Part shown: piece after piece, positions 1-11,400 of the stretch
Layout of the letters: each line of letters begins with the position of its first letter
Position numbering within the stretch: the stretch's first letter is position 1
Origin: Zygnema cylindricum
Taxonomy: Eukaryota; Streptophyta; Zygnematophyceae; Zygnematales; Zygnemataceae
NCBI GenBank assembly: GCA_037447655.1
Contig: JBBHKE010003189.1
Span: forward strand, 130,282-194,281
Length of the DNA stretch: 64,000 nucleotides
Direction of reading: 5' to 3'
The notes under the pieces: generated by a model
Database searches by the model: none
What the model was told of the DNA's origin: nothing
Seen by the model: only the letters and a program-made list of their open reading frames with translations
Position numbers and translations under genes: made by a program

Positions 1-373
1 TACATTTACTATAAATTTTTTCAAGTATGGATATCATGAAGTTTTTATTACTATAAATTTCGTATGGGTTTAGCATGAGTTTAGTATGGATTTAGTATGG
101 ATTTTTTTAGTATAAATTTAGGATGGATTTACTTAGTATGGAATTGGTACGTACTTAATTGTGATATGGATTTGTTTCTAAGACAACCTTCAATCATAAA
201 CTTCAGAAAAAAACACTTTTCGGAAAAATAATACAATTTTTTTTGTAAAAAAGGATAGGATATTCTTTTGTGTGGGAACTGGAAAGGGAATAAACACAAA
301 GGTAAAAACTGAAAGAAGATTCATAGTACATAGAAGAAAAGAAAAAAAATGAAAGAAATAATTATCAGGTTAC

Positions 374-3300
374 CTTTCCGATAAGTTTTGCTTTCGATAA
401 ATCGATTTCTGACGGATCAATCTCCCAATCCGCATCTGGACCCTGGTACCCGCCAGCCTAATTTTGGTAAAACCCCGGAATGGAAAATTTAATTTTCTTA
501 TCCAAAATTCTTGGCAAGACCAAAAACACAAACACAATCGCACATAAAAGCAAAACACAAAAAACAAATCACAAAAAACGAAACACGAAAAACAAAAACA
601 AATACGAATACCAACGCAAACACACAAACACAAATGCAATAGACAAACTCAAATGCGACAAACGTATACTACGACCACAAAAGACAACAAGAAAAATAAG
701 AATACCAACACAGATGCAATTAACAGTAGAAAAACGGTAAGCATTGAAAAACGGTAAGTATTTACCTCCTGTCCCCCGTGTTTCTCCAAGATCTTCACTA
801 CTTGGGCAAACTCTCCAGGCTTCCTATCGGCCAACCCCTTCCGGGCATCTGTCAGAGGCTGCAACATAGGAAAACCCACATACACCATTATTAGTGTGGA
901 TTCGGAACAGGGTAGGGCACTGAAACTGAAACAGACAAAACAAAATGAACTCAATGAAATCTTATATAAAGAAAACCTGAAGTTGCGGTACGAGGGGACT
1001 ATACCATTATTCAGCAAAGACATATATCAATAGTCAGTTGTCACTTTGATAACATGTATTCATAAAAACATTAGGATTGTGACAATGGGAAAAAATGCAG
1101 TTCTTTTCTTTTTTCTTTTCCCAAACGTGATAAAAAACATGAGCGACTAACGCTCCAGGCCCTTTGGTTAGGAAAAAGGAAGCCACTAAACTGCCAGTCG
1201 CTGATAGAGTTAATCACTCTTATACAAGTGAGTGTCTTTTTTACCCTAAATCATAAATTATTGTTAATGACACAGATTTGTTGCTCATAATATGCCACGT
1301 TTCGGAACATAATTTAATGTATTTAAATATAAAGTATTAGCGTCAATAATTCACTAACACTAATAGCGGGCAGTGTAGTACACAGCCAGATATTTTAGTG
1401 ATGGAAGTATAAAGTATCAACTTCTTAACTGGCCTGTATTTAAACATTTTGAAAGGATCGATAATAAATTCTGAGCTCACTAACAAATACTTATAGCAGC
1501 AGAAGCATTCAGATTATAAAACATTACATCAACATTGAAGAGACATTTCAAAAAATTCTCACATTAATAAAAAACTGAAATTACAATTTCTTCTCTATCT
1601 CTTCTATTACTTCATATAATCCTCCAATTCCTCATTGATTGATTAACACACAGTCATAGTGTCCCTTAAATACAATACCAGCCATGGCGTGACACGTGTG
1701 AGCGTGCGCCGCCAAGAAGCCTCCAGAAATCTGCCACCTGTCCGCAGATTAAGCTAGAATACTCTAAAATTCACTAAGGACTGAAACATTGCAAAACGAC
1801 AAGTGAAAACGAAAGTACTAGACAAAACTAGAAGTACTATCGTACTAAACTAGACGTACGAAAATTCTAGGCGCGAAACGAAACGACAAATTCATTTCGC
1901 GAAACCTAGAACTTCATCTAAATACACGTAACTGTACTTTCGGTATATTCTAGAAAGTACAGTTTTTCTTTCGCGAAATCAAACTGATTTTCGCGTGCGT
2001 ACGATTCTTTCAATGAATCGTAACATTCCCCCTCTTCATTGAAGAATCGTCTACGTCACAATAATCCTAGTTTAGGTCTTCCTCTTAAAAGCACATCAAA
2101 CGTCGCCGCCTTAGTAAGCATATCGGCAGCTTACTCAAGTGTCCGATTTTCCACAATTGATTTATACTCCTTCTCCCATGCCGGCTTCCACTTCGTTTCC
2201 CAATCACACGAGTTTCTTGCCTCCGCGTATGATTGAGGATCACTGGCCAAATTCTCGCACATTAATTGCTATAAAAGGAATTCCGTCTCCTTCGCATCGG
2301 AGACGAAATAATAGGAATTGGAATTCTCTCCACCAATTTTGTCATAAGAAAGCCGATTCGGTTTCTTTCCTCTATTCTCTCGAGTACTCCGTCTAAGAAA
2401 CGGAACTTGTTCCACATCTTGCTCCTCCTCGTCCATATTTGGTAAACTCGATTTTGAGCTTGAGGATTTTTGACTTTCCGTCGACATTTTGGAATTTCGG
2501 CTCACATTACTCCGAACATCAATGTCAATGTCTAATTTCTCCGAACTTGAATTAACATTTGATTTTCCCTTCTTGATATTGACAATGGATTCCGGTTCCT
2601 CATCCGAGTCCGAATCCTCAATTTCCGGGAAATTGGCAACATCGTCTACCTCATAAAAATCAAGATTCTTCTTCAATTCCGCCGATTTCTCAATAACCGA
2701 TTTTAAATCTTCATGAAAATTGACATTTCTGGATTCTTCCACAATGCGACGAACTGGATCAAATACACGATAAAGATTTCCTTTCGTGCTATAGCCCACG
2801 AAAATTCCGGGCCAACTTCTCGCCGCAAATTTCCCTTTTCTTTTCACTTGATCCACATACACCGTAGCATGACATCCCCAAATTCGGAGATGATGGAGGG
2901 CCGGTTTTCGCCCATAAAGTAATTCGAATGGTGTTTTGTCACCGGAAACCGAAGTAAGTCTCCGATTACAAATATAATTGGCCGTGAGTATAGCATCTCC
3001 CCATAATGAGATACTTTGACCGGCCGAATGCACCATCGCCCTCACCATTTCTTGTAAGGTCCTATTCTTCCTTTCGGCTACTCCATTTGATTCCGGAGAA
3101 TAAGGTGAAGTAAATTGTTGGGTAATTCCTTTCTCCTTACAATACCTCTCGAATGCGATAAATTCTCCTCCATTATCCGAACGAATGGCTTTCAATTTCT
3201 GTTCGCATTGTCTTTCGGCAAATGCATGCCACTCAATAAAAGTTTGAAGAGCATCCGATTTTCTCTTCAATAATCGAACCCACGAAAATCTTGAATAATC

Positions 3301-6300
3301 ATCAACGATGACCATAATATATCGATTTCCTCCGAGGCTCTCCGGCTTAATTTGTCCACATAGATCAACGTGGACAAGCTCCAAAGGATGTTGAGCCCGA
3401 AATTTCACATCCTTCGTTGGATGTGATTTCCGAATTTGTCGTCCTTGGCTACATCCATCGCACCCATTTACTTTTTCACCGGTAGCAAGATCTAATCCTC
3501 TTACACATGCCGTTTTTATCATTCTCCTCAAATTTCCTTCGGATGTATGGCACATCCGATGGTGCCACAACGTTAAATCTCCCTTTAATTCTGAGATTTG
3601 ATTTAGAATGCCCGTAGAAGAAGCATTCTTCCTCGGTCGCCTCCATAAAAGTCGGCTATGCATCGAATTGGTTACTTCGCCTTCGCCGATTAATTTGCCG
3701 TCGGCGCGATATATACGAATCGCCGAATCACCTCTAGCGACTACGCTCCCACCGGCTCGCTGAATTTGAGGTACACTTAATAGATTCACTGAACCATCCG
3801 GAATATATAGGACATTCAATAGACGCGCCTCCGAAATAGTTTCATTTCCAAAACGGTCCCATGTAGGTAAATTCAATCGAACGGTACCCACTTTACCAAC
3901 CGTAATCGTTTGTCCACTTGCTACCGTAATTAACTTTGGTACGGTAAGTGAACGCATGTCGTCAAAAAGTGTAGCGTCCGTACACACGTGGTGAGACGCT
4001 CCCGTGTCAATAATCCACTCCTTTTCGCGTGCGTCACTTGGTTCACTTAATGAATCAATAGAGAGGTGAAGACAAGTGAACGTTTCTCCTCCTTCGTCTC
4101 CTTCAAAATTTCCCAAGTCAACAAAATTTCCATAGCTTCCACCATGACCGCCATACCGTCCACGACCACGACCACTATCACGTACGCGACCGCGACCTCC
4201 AAAACTGCGACCGCCTCTTACTCCTCCGCTACTAAATTTAGAGTAGCATTGTTGGCTCGTGTGGCCTAGTTTCCCACAATTGAAGCATTCTCTCTCTTTA
4301 TCCGGACAAGAAGCTGAAAAATGACCGGGCCGGTTACAACGGAAACACAAGACGTTGCTATTATCATTTTGGACGGACCGAGGTCTAGAATTTCCGCCCT
4401 TATCAAGCCATTTTCCACGACCTCTCGGACCTCCTCCTTTTCCACCCCCTCTTCCACGGAAATAATGTAAGTCCGCGAATTCGGGAGCGGTCACATTCAA
4501 GGATCCCGTGTCCAAAGAGCCTTTTGAAGAGCTAATACGATTACTCTCCGCCATCTTTAAATAATTCACAATAAACTCGTAAGTATTATTTTCCCTCGCA
4601 AGTAAAATTTCCTTGAGATGGATCCACTTATCCGGTAACGCATTCAAAAATCCGGTTACTTTGTCCTCCTCCGTGATCACTCTCCCATTGTTAAGAAGTT
4701 GCTCCACAATAATATTGAATCTCTTCACGGCATCGTCAAAAGATTCATTGGATTTCATTTTGAATTGCATAAAATCGGAAAACATATATTGGCCCTTGTT
4801 TTGGATTCCCCTCTCAAATTGGGATTCCAACGCCTTCCAACATCCGTGTGCGGTGCTATGCGTGAGGAAATGATCATGCACAGAAACTGAACAAGTTTGC
4901 ATCAATCCGGTGATGGCCGCAAGATTCTTTCGCTTCCACAACCGACGAGCCTTCACATCTCCAACCGGTATTTTCTCTTCTCCATTGACGACCTTCCAAA
5001 GGCCTCTCAAAATCAATTGAGCTCGAATATATTTCTTCCACGAAGGGTAATTCGATCCATTGAATACGACGGTCTTTCCGGGCATCTGAAACATTTCCAC
5101 TCCTCCTTGACTATCTTCCTCTAAATCGGAATCATCATCAAGCTTAAATTTCCCCCTCTTATCTTTCACTTTCTTTGCCTCCCCATCACTATCATCGGAA
5201 TCATCTCCATCCGGATCGGGATCCGGATCACCGTGAGTTAATTCATCAAACCTCCTATCCACGGCCGAAAATTTCTCATCAATCCGACGCATGAAATTCT
5301 CCAAATACTCTCGCATTTGATTGTCGGACATCGAGCCACCGACACCTCTATTTTGATCAAGTGAATTTATGTAAGAGATGAATGGAAGTAACTGTTCCCA
5401 CATTGTTAGGCATCAAATATCTTCAAAAGTAAACACAAAACATTTTGGCCAGCTTAAAGACTACTAAACCTGGTCTGAGATCATTATACAAATCACTAGA
5501 CAATGATAATGTGTTGTGTACCACATTAAATTTGGTAAAGACGGAACAAAACATTACTGCCTTTATCTCGTCGGTTTTCAACACATGAACAGTTAACCAT
5601 ATGTTATCGTGTAATCAGTTCATTTGTAAGTGGACGAAAACAATCAACTGGCTATAGGAAAATTGCTAAGGTACATTCTAGTCCATATATAAAAGTAACT
5701 CGATAAGAAGGTCAAGCTCACCATTTCAGAATTTGTGATTATGTTTCAGTTATAATTTTGCCTTGATCATCTACACTAGAGGCAATGGATACTCATAATT
5801 TCAAGGTCATTTAACTTGAGGCTTAGAAAAGAATTTTTTTTTTCTTTTTTTTTGGGGTTCGCTGGAAATAGAAAAAAGTGTTCTCACTTGTGTAATATTT
5901 GTAGGCATACGCTGACAATCGTAGCAACAATCTACACTAATTCATGTGTGGAGGCTCCAAGATCGTGTACGACCAGCACACAGAAAGAAAGAAATCTCCG
6001 CAAAAGATTCTCCAAAAACGGAATATTCTATTTAAACCCCGAAAAAGGAAAATGGAACAAATTTCCTAAGCTTTTATTTCCAAAACGGTCTGTATCCGCA
6101 CTAAAAATGTGGTAACCAGAGAGGTAAATTACACATGAGAAAATAGCAAATCCGGAAAGAAAGAAACTTGGTGCCAATAACGGACTCAATAATGAGGAAA
6201 CATAGCTCAACTCAATTAATCTAATGCAATTGAATAATTGCACCCAATTCTGCCGTTAGGTGAAATGAAACCAAAAAACAGAAGTTTGCCTGCTTCAAAA

Positions 6301-7126
6301 AAGCCAACTTCGGAAATAACTACATTAACAACAACGAAATTAAATTTCTCGTTCCAGGAAATGATGACAGAATAAACAAATCTGTACATCAGGAATAGTG
6401 TGGGCCATTCTAAATTCCGACTAAATGGAATCACTACTTCAAAGCTTCGTAGGCTGATTCCTCAGCAAACATGTTCCTCAGAAATCACAAATAGATGAAA
6501 ATCCCCCTTGTTTTGACAGTCTATAAATTAAGTTATATGGAGATATTGGCAAAGTGCATCTGCTTAATTAGAGTCATTTTTTCAACCAAATCCACACTAA
6601 CAACAATGACAACTGACTTACCGAGGGTAGAAGACAGCGTAAAGTTGATGCTGTTAGGCACATGATTAGCGTTGGGCAGATAGTTAGGGTTGGTGATTAA
6701 TGAATATGATACCAGTGCTTACAATTGCTGAAGATGATTAATGATGACAAACAGGACAAATATTTGTATTTACAAATAACACGAAAATATAGAATAATTA
6801 ATGGAGATAACTAGAAGCATTAAACAATGGGAGCTTTGAACAAACGCTAGTGATTCCGTCAAACATTCCCAATTATCTGAACCATGAAAGATGACACAGG
6901 GTGGATAACGTTATTTCATCTTCACTTACTAAGCAGATATTAGTGTTATCCACACTCATTGAATGCAAACCTTAACAGTATTATCAGTAATTTTATCTTA
7001 TAAGGATTGGACACATAAGATAGTGACAATGCATCAAGTAAAGCAATTTCAAAATGTTAAAAATTTCGTCTTTTTCCTTAGTTGCTACCTAGCTGTTACT
7101 TAAGAAAATCCAAACAGAGATAGTGC

Positions 7127-7157
<31 letters not shown>

Positions 7158-8459
7158 AGAGAGAGAGAGGAAATTCAACCTGTCATAGACCTAAAATCAT
7201 TTTGTATCAAACCAAGGGTGGTCTATTAAAACTGGCATTTGGAAACGTCATAAGACAGCGGTTGGCCTCAGAAACAAATGCACCTACACCTTCGTATCCA
7301 AACCTTTCCATAACCTTGCCCTATATCACAACTGAGCAAAAGAAAGAAAGGGAAAGAGAGATAGAGTGAGGGGAGGGGGGGAAAGAGAGAACAAGAGAGA
7401 GGGAGAGGAGGGACAGAGAGGGAGGGAGGCGGGGAGGGAGGAAAGAGGGAGGGAGAGGATGATGCCGGTAGGGAGGGAGAGAGATAAAAGGGGGGAGAGA
7501 CAGAAGTCTCTACTAAACAATGCCAAATTCCTAAAAGTGGCAATCCAGCTAAGTTGCCAGCAAAGGCAAGTCAATTACAACTTCACGTCAAAAAAAAACC
7601 TGACCTTGAAAGAGAGGGAGAAAGAGGTGGAAGGAGGAGAGGGAATAGAAAGATCGAAGAGAAGGCGAAGATGAGCAGATGGGGAGAGCGAAGAGGAGAG
7701 AGAAAGGAGTGGGAGAGGGAGCGGGAAAGAGAGACCGACTCTGAGGCCGCGGCAGAGGCGGGAGGAGAGGCAGAGGCAGAGGCAGAGGCAGAGAGAGGAA
7801 GAGACAGAGGAAAAGGCAGAGGCAGAAAGGGAGGCATAAGCAGAGGAGGCAAAGTCAGAGGGAGAGGGAGAGGGAGAGGCAGAGGCAGAGGCAGAGACAC
7901 CAGCAGAGACAGAGGGAGAAGGAGATGGAGAGGTAAGAGGCACAAGGAGAGAGAGGGAGGGGAGAGGGGGGAGAGTGATAGCATTCCTCACCGTATGTGC
8001 CCAACGATCCCTGGGATTCACTCTCGCCCCTTTCTTCAATAAGAGCTCCACTGCCTCCAATTTTCCCTCACTAGCCGCCAAATGGAGGGCTGACCTGCCA
8101 TCATAATCCGCGGAATTGACATCTGCCCCTTCATCTAACAAAGAATTGATACCTTCCACATCTCCCTGACTGGCAAAGAAGAGCATATGGGAGACAGTTG
8201 TCAATTTGTCTTGCCATCTGCTACTAGACGTGGAGTTTCCACGGCTGTTGTAAGGGGAGAGAGGATTATTACTGTCGTCGTTATTCTGACTGCCTTTGGA
8301 GTCTTTACTGATTTCTTTGCTCGAAGTGTCGGTTCGTGTGATGGAGGTAGGGGATTTTTCGGGAGGGGTGTGATCCTCGGAGGGAGGGAAAACACTTATG
8401 GAAAGTTTGTTAAGGAGAGCAGGAAGGCCGAAACGGCCGTGGTCACCGTTGGCAGTCAT
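374..8459 (-). CDS. ILK-type ankyrin-repeat / Raf-like protein kinase, N-terminal part (partial at left edge)
   Basis: Coding exons read on the minus strand are 8459-7992 (ATG at 8459), 858-766 and 457-374; frames join at phase 0 each time and every intron is GT-AG. Exon 1 starts with a Ser/Thr-rich region and enters ankyrin repeats (about residues 90-156, for example DYDGRSALHLAASEG and VELLLKKGARVNPRDRW). Exon 2 completes the ankyrin block (PLTDARKGLADRK to LEKHGGQE). Exon 3 carries DWEIDPSEIDLSKAKLIGK, the linker and glycine-loop start typical of plant integrin-linked-kinase-like Raf MAPKKKs (group C). The catalytic loop and the rest of the kinase lie beyond position 1. Known family role: cytosolic or membrane-associated Ser/Thr kinases in stress and hormone signalling; the substrate is unknown here. 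Intron 1 (7991-859) is about 7.1 kb, inflated by a copia element, a MITE-like repeat and polypyrimidine tracts. The long open frame running past the exon 1 donor (7991-7575) is intronic CT repeat, not protein. Confidence 0.85.
1186..1385. repeat. MITE-like element, family 1, copy 1
   Basis: About 200 bp inside intron 1 of the ILK-type gene. Its ends are related in inverted orientation (CTAATAGCGGGCAGTGTA at the right, a GCCAGTCGCTGATAGAG-type end at the left). Its reverse complement shares the internal block AATTTATGATT...GGGTAAAAA..ACACTCACT with the copy at 63281-63477, showing a dispersed repeat rather than chance similarity. No coding capacity. Confidence 0.6.
1576..2025 (-). repeat. 3' LTR of the copia element (about 450 bp)
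   Basis: Read on the minus strand it begins TGTTACGATTC directly after the polypurine tract and ends near ...TTGTAATTTCA, giving the expected TG...CA ends. It contains a promoter-like TATTTAAGG around 1665-1675 and many short palindromes (TTTCGCGAAA, CTAG, GTAC types). The outer end is an inference from the TG/CA rule; no second LTR is available for comparison. Confidence 0.7.
2026..2040 (-). other. Polypurine tract of the copia element
   Basis: The minus strand reads AATGAAGAGGGGGAA immediately before the TGTTACG start of the LTR, as expected for the plus-strand primer of an LTR retrotransposon. It fixes the inner LTR boundary at 2025. Confidence 0.75.
2056..2268 (-). pseudogene. Remnants of copia RT N-terminus and RNase H C-terminus
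   Basis: Past the TAG that ends the polyprotein, the same frame continues with SDPQSYAEARNS and WKPAWEKEYKSIVENRTL, which match the entry to copia reverse transcriptase (the EA...W..A...E...... N.T pattern). After a TAA at 2131-2133 it jumps straight to AADMLTKAATFDVLL...PKLGLL and a stop at 2056-2058; the ADMLTK stretch corresponds to the very end of copia RNase H. Everything between, normally several hundred codons including the YVDD active site, is missing. The element therefore cannot encode its own replication enzyme. Confidence 0.8.
2269..5403 (-). CDS. copia Gag-protease-integrase polyprotein, lacking reverse transcriptase
   Basis: An open frame of 1044 codons. Visible domains: a UBN2-like gag region (about residues 90-300); two CCHC zinc knuckles (about 351-364 CFRCNRPGHFSASC and 372-386 CFNCGKLGHTSQQC); an RG/GG-rich stretch; the aspartic protease motif WIIDTGASHH (about 463); the pre-integrase HHCC region (WHHRMCH with CDGCSQGR, about 610-650); and the integrase core with its acidic triad in VHVDLCGQ (about 672), RSDNGGEF (about 738) and NGVAERKNRT (about 770). 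The C-terminal hinge is acidic and Ser-rich. The frame ends at a TAG (2269-2271) exactly where copia pol normally continues into RT. The likely gag start is the internal Met of MSDNQMREYLENF near 5331, since the residues before it do not look like gag. A complete copia polyprotein is usually 1300-1500 residues. Confidence 0.9.
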   Translation of the reverse strand: MWEQLLPFISYINSLDQNRGVGGSMSDNQMREYLENFMRRIDEKFSAVDRRFDELTHGDPDPDPDGDDSDDSDGEAKKVKDKRGKFKLDDDSDLEEDSQGGVEMFQMPGKTVVFNGSNYPSWKKYIRAQLILRGLWKVVNGEEKIPVGDVKARRLWKRKNLAAITGLMQTCSVSVHDHFLTHSTAHGCWKALESQFERGIQNKGQYMFSDFMQFKMKSNESFDDAVKRFNIIVEQLLNNGRVITEEDKVTGFLNALPDKWIHLKEILLARENNTYEFIVNYLKMAESNRISSSKGSLDTGSLNVTAPEFADLHYFRGRGGGKGGGPRGRGKWLDKGGNSRPRSVQNDNSNVLCFRCNRPGHFSASCPDKERECFNCGKLGHTSQQCYSKFSSGGVRGGRSFGGRGRVRDSGRGRGRYGGHGGSYGNFVDLGNFEGDEGGETFTCLHLSIDSLSEPSDAREKEWIIDTGASHHVCTDATLFDDMRSLTVPKLITVASGQTITVGKVGTVRLNLPTWDRFGNETISEARLLNVLYIPDGSVNLLSVPQIQRAGGSVVARGDSAIRIYRADGKLIGEGEVTNSMHSRLLWRRPRKNASSTGILNQISELKGDLTLWHHRMCHTSEGNLRRMIKTACVRGLDLATGEKVNGCDGCSQGRQIRKSHPTKDVKFRAQHPLELVHVDLCGQIKPESLGGNRYIMVIVDDYSRFSWVRLLKRKSDALQTFIEWHAFAERQCEQKLKAIRSDNGGEFIAFERYCKEKGITQQFTSPYSPESNGVAERKNRTLQEMVRAMVHSAGQSISLWGDAILTANYICNRRLTSVSGDKTPFELLYGRKPALHHLRIWGCHATVYVDQVKRKGKFAARSWPGIFVGYSTKGNLYRVFDPVRRIVEESRNVNFHEDLKSVIEKSAELKKNLDFYEVDDVANFPEIEDSDSDEEPESIVNIKKGKSNVNSSSEKLDIDIDVRSNVSRNSKMSTESQKSSSSKSSLPNMDEEEQDVEQVPFLRRSTRENRGKKPNRLSYDKIGGENSNSYYFVSDAKETEFLL
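5404..7108. other. Intron 1 sequence between the copia element and the polypyrimidine tract, no feature
   Basis: AT-rich intronic DNA of the ILK-type gene. I see no exon, no second LTR, no RNA gene and no clear repeat. The short open frames here have no recognisable protein content. Confidence 0.6.
7109..7980. repeat. Long purine-only (GA-rich) tract, polypyrimidine in the ILK-type transcript
   Basis: The plus strand is nearly pure purine in blocks at 7109-7167, about 7330-7500 and about 7610-7975, with units such as GAGAGA, GGGAGA and GGCAGA. Runs of GGGAGA near 7858-7885 could form G-quadruplex or triplex DNA. On the coding (minus) strand this makes the first several hundred bases of intron 1 a CT-rich tract starting just after the donor at 7991. 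Open frames on either strand here are low-complexity artefacts. Confidence 0.8.
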
Positions 8460-11400
8460 GAGAACAGGAAATGGAAAGTAATTTTGATCGTTGTTTTTGT
8501 TCGTTTGTCTTTTTCTTGTTTGTTTGTACCTTTTATTTCTGGTTTTGATTTAGAATTAGGACTCAGTTTTTATCTCGGTTTCGGCTTCTGTTATCTGTGT
8601 CGATTCCGGTTTCAATTTTTTTGGCTTTTGGTTTTCAGTTTTCGGTTATGATTTTTGGTTTTTGGTTTCTGGTTTTGGTTTTGGTTTCGGTATTTGGTTT
8701 TTGTTTTGGTTTTTGGTTCTTAGTTAGGTTTGGATTTGAATTTTGGTTTCGGCACTCTCTTTAAAGTTTTTCCTTCATTTATTCGTGTGGCTTTCTCTTT
8801 CAGAATTTATTTTTTTGCGTTGATTCTGCTTTAGGTTCTAGTTTCAGTTTTTCTTCAGGGACAAATTTTGGATTCCCGGATATCAAGGTTTTGATAAAAA
8901 AAGTGGCACTTCTTCCAATGCAATAGAAAACTACATTTGCCTTGGTTTTTTAATTTGGTTATGAGAGTTGCATAAATATTGAGTTTTCCGTTTCAACTTC
9001 GGTTTTGTCCCGTTTTCTAACCTAAAATCTACTACAGATCTTGTAGAGTTTCGGTAGAAGCTTGGTTTAAGATTAGGGTTAAAAAATTGCTCATGGATTT
9101 TCAGCAAAGCATTCAGGAGCAAAGTTTACTCCTTTCATTCGATACTTTAAGTCTACCATGTTATGGTCGCAACAACTTTAGTTTTACGAACTTATTCAGA
9201 TGAAAAAACACCTTCCAAGGGAAGAATTAGGAAAGGAAAGCTAAGGAAAGACTGTAATATCTTCTCGATCACATAGTTGGATCTCCAAACATGATCTATT
9301 CTCACTTTTAGGGCAAACATTCTGATTTTCGCGCGTGAGAACACGCCAGCAATCGTGAGTTTGCTCGTCTTTAAGTCGTGTTTGGAACAAAGTATGGTAC
9401 AGTCGTTCACCGTCCTAATTTTCTGTACCATTTGGGTTTTTTTTTTTTTTTGGCTGTTTTTGTTTTCATTACAGAGGTCTCCGGGCTAGCCATAAAATTT
9501 TGGATGAGTCAATCGTCAAATTCAAAATTTCAAATAGAGGGCTGTTCATTGGGTGAGACATTTCTGTTTGTTTTTCTACATAATTTGTCAGCGTATGGGG
9601 GCAAATGTCTATTGTAACGGGAAAGCCCTTCGTTTAAACCTGCTGTATGTAACTACTGTAATGGTTCACATTATAGAATTCTATTGGCGAAAACTTTTGT
9701 TTGAAACGAAAAGTGCTTGCGGTTACGCTTAACTTTCTCGGCTGATGAAGGGCTCTCCGTTACAAAAGACATTCGCCCTGAGGGTCGGGCTCATTGAGCC
9801 AATTTCCGGGTCAAAATTTTGTCCAATTAAAGTTGCCATGTTGTCATTATAAAAAGAAAAAAACAACTACTAGAATAACAAAAATATGTGTAAAAAAAGT
9901 TTTACGCCTGCTTTACGCCTGTAAATTTATTTTTGGCATCAATTTCCAAATTTGGGCGAATCAGTTTTCCTATATGTCGAGACAATAACGTTTCTCAAAC
10001 CCGCGCCGTGCGGTACGGTACAGATTTATTGATTTGCACATGTGAGAACAAAATATCTTTGATTGGCTGAAGCTTTTACGTTGTCCACCAGCTAAGCGAG
10101 GGCGTATATTCGCAAAATGGAATCACGTCAAGAGAAGATCGGACGATGCAAAATAGTCGGTGAGATTCTCTCTGGACCGAGAAGACTTCGTTATTTGTCA
10201 TCGGGGCCTTTTTGCCTGAGAAGGGCTCTAGTGCTCAGCTCCATATGCATGCACTATTGCACTCCGGAGCATCAGCACATCGGCTGCATCGCTTGAAAGA
10301 TGTTACGATTTTCCGTATCGGTTCAGATTAACGAAATGTTGAATATGTACATCGCCAATTTTCACCTGTTAACCGATGTATAATTAAAACTTGTGACCTT
10401 ACCAGCCTAGGGCCCTAGGCTAGCGTGCCGTCAAGTTGTCAACAGATATCGAGTTTCCTACTTTCATGGCGAATTTGGGAACTGCGACAGCAACCTCAAT
10501 TCTCGGTGTTGACTTCCCACGTGTAAGGTCGATGTACGTTTTCTTTTTATATGTAATTATGTATATAAGCATTTGTAGTACATTTTGAAACGTGACACGC
10601 TCTTGAGTCTTCGCGATTACATCGCATTTCCGTGTATAGTGGATGGGGGGTCATCGCCATGGACGGTCATCCTAAACATGCACTTCTGAAAGTGTGTACA
10701 CTGAACAGTGAACAGTTGAACACAACTAGCCAACTAGGGTTCAGGCGTTCAGAGTAATGCATGCATCAGGCAACTTCAATGACGGCGTTGCGCCGCGGCA
10801 CTGCGCCGACATATTTTTGTGGTTACATTTCTGTCGGCGCCAACCGTACACCCTGTCGTATCAAAATTTTGAAGGGCTAAAGGTCGCCGTCTCGTAATGT
10901 CACGTTTAGGACATCCTCCAGAGCCCCAACCGTAGATGGTACTGTACTTGCCGAAAAAATATCATCTCACGTGTTAGAAAAAATATCGGAAAAGTACAAT
11001 TGCAAAGTACTAATATCTACGGCATATACCATCGGTTTGGCAGTCAGTACTGTACTTTTCCCTCGGTTGATACACCTGTACAATCGTTAAATTACGGCTA
11101 GCTTGACACGTGGAATTTAACGACCGTTTTAGATTGCGACGTGTTCAAAATTTGTTACGTCCGACCGACCACCTAAACCTAGTCCGGCTTTCACCGGGCG
11201 GATACGGTCCAAAATTGATATGTTCGCATAAATACCGACAAAATGTCCGTGATAACAAGACAAATCTCTGCCAGGTCACATAGGTCAGAGGGCTTTCAGA
11301 CACCAAGTTGTGCGGGACTGCGCGCTACGGTTGCGTACTATTTATTTTTTCTCTCCTTTTCGCTGATTTCTCTTCTTTGAAAAACGGGCAACTGGGAAAA

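Larger units (their letters stand above)
1576..5403 (-). mobile_element. Ty1/copia LTR retrotransposon, defective, inside intron 1 of the ILK-type gene
   Basis: On the minus strand the order is gag, protease, integrase, remnants of reverse transcriptase and RNase H, polypurine tract, then one LTR; integrase before RT identifies the copia superfamily. A single LTR (2025-1576) is visible at the 3' end. No second copy of it is found upstream of the ORF (5404 onward), and no tRNA primer-binding site is recognisable there, so the 5' end appears lost. The RT/RNase H core has been deleted. The element lies in the same orientation as the host gene. The upper boundary is uncertain: homology is clear to about 5330 and the open frame runs to 5403. 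Confidence 0.9.

Noticed and set aside
2139-5124. Plus-strand ORFs across the copia element
   Set aside because: All are antisense shadows of the gag-pol frame.
7575-7991. Continuation of the ankyrin exon as a 294-codon open frame on the minus strand
   Set aside because: After TGGGCACATACG there is a clear GTGAGG donor; the rest is Ser/Leu/Pro translation of a CT repeat, and the true ankyrin continuation is found in phase at 858-766.
7366-8042. Plus-strand Arg/Glu/Gly-rich ORFs
   Set aside because: They are translations of a GA-rich simple repeat antisense to an intron and exon 1 of the kinase gene.
8470-8760. Telomere-like GGTTTT/GGTTTC repeats
   Set aside because: The units are irregular and internal, not a regular TTTAGGG or TTTTAGG array; treated as simple sequence upstream of the kinase gene.
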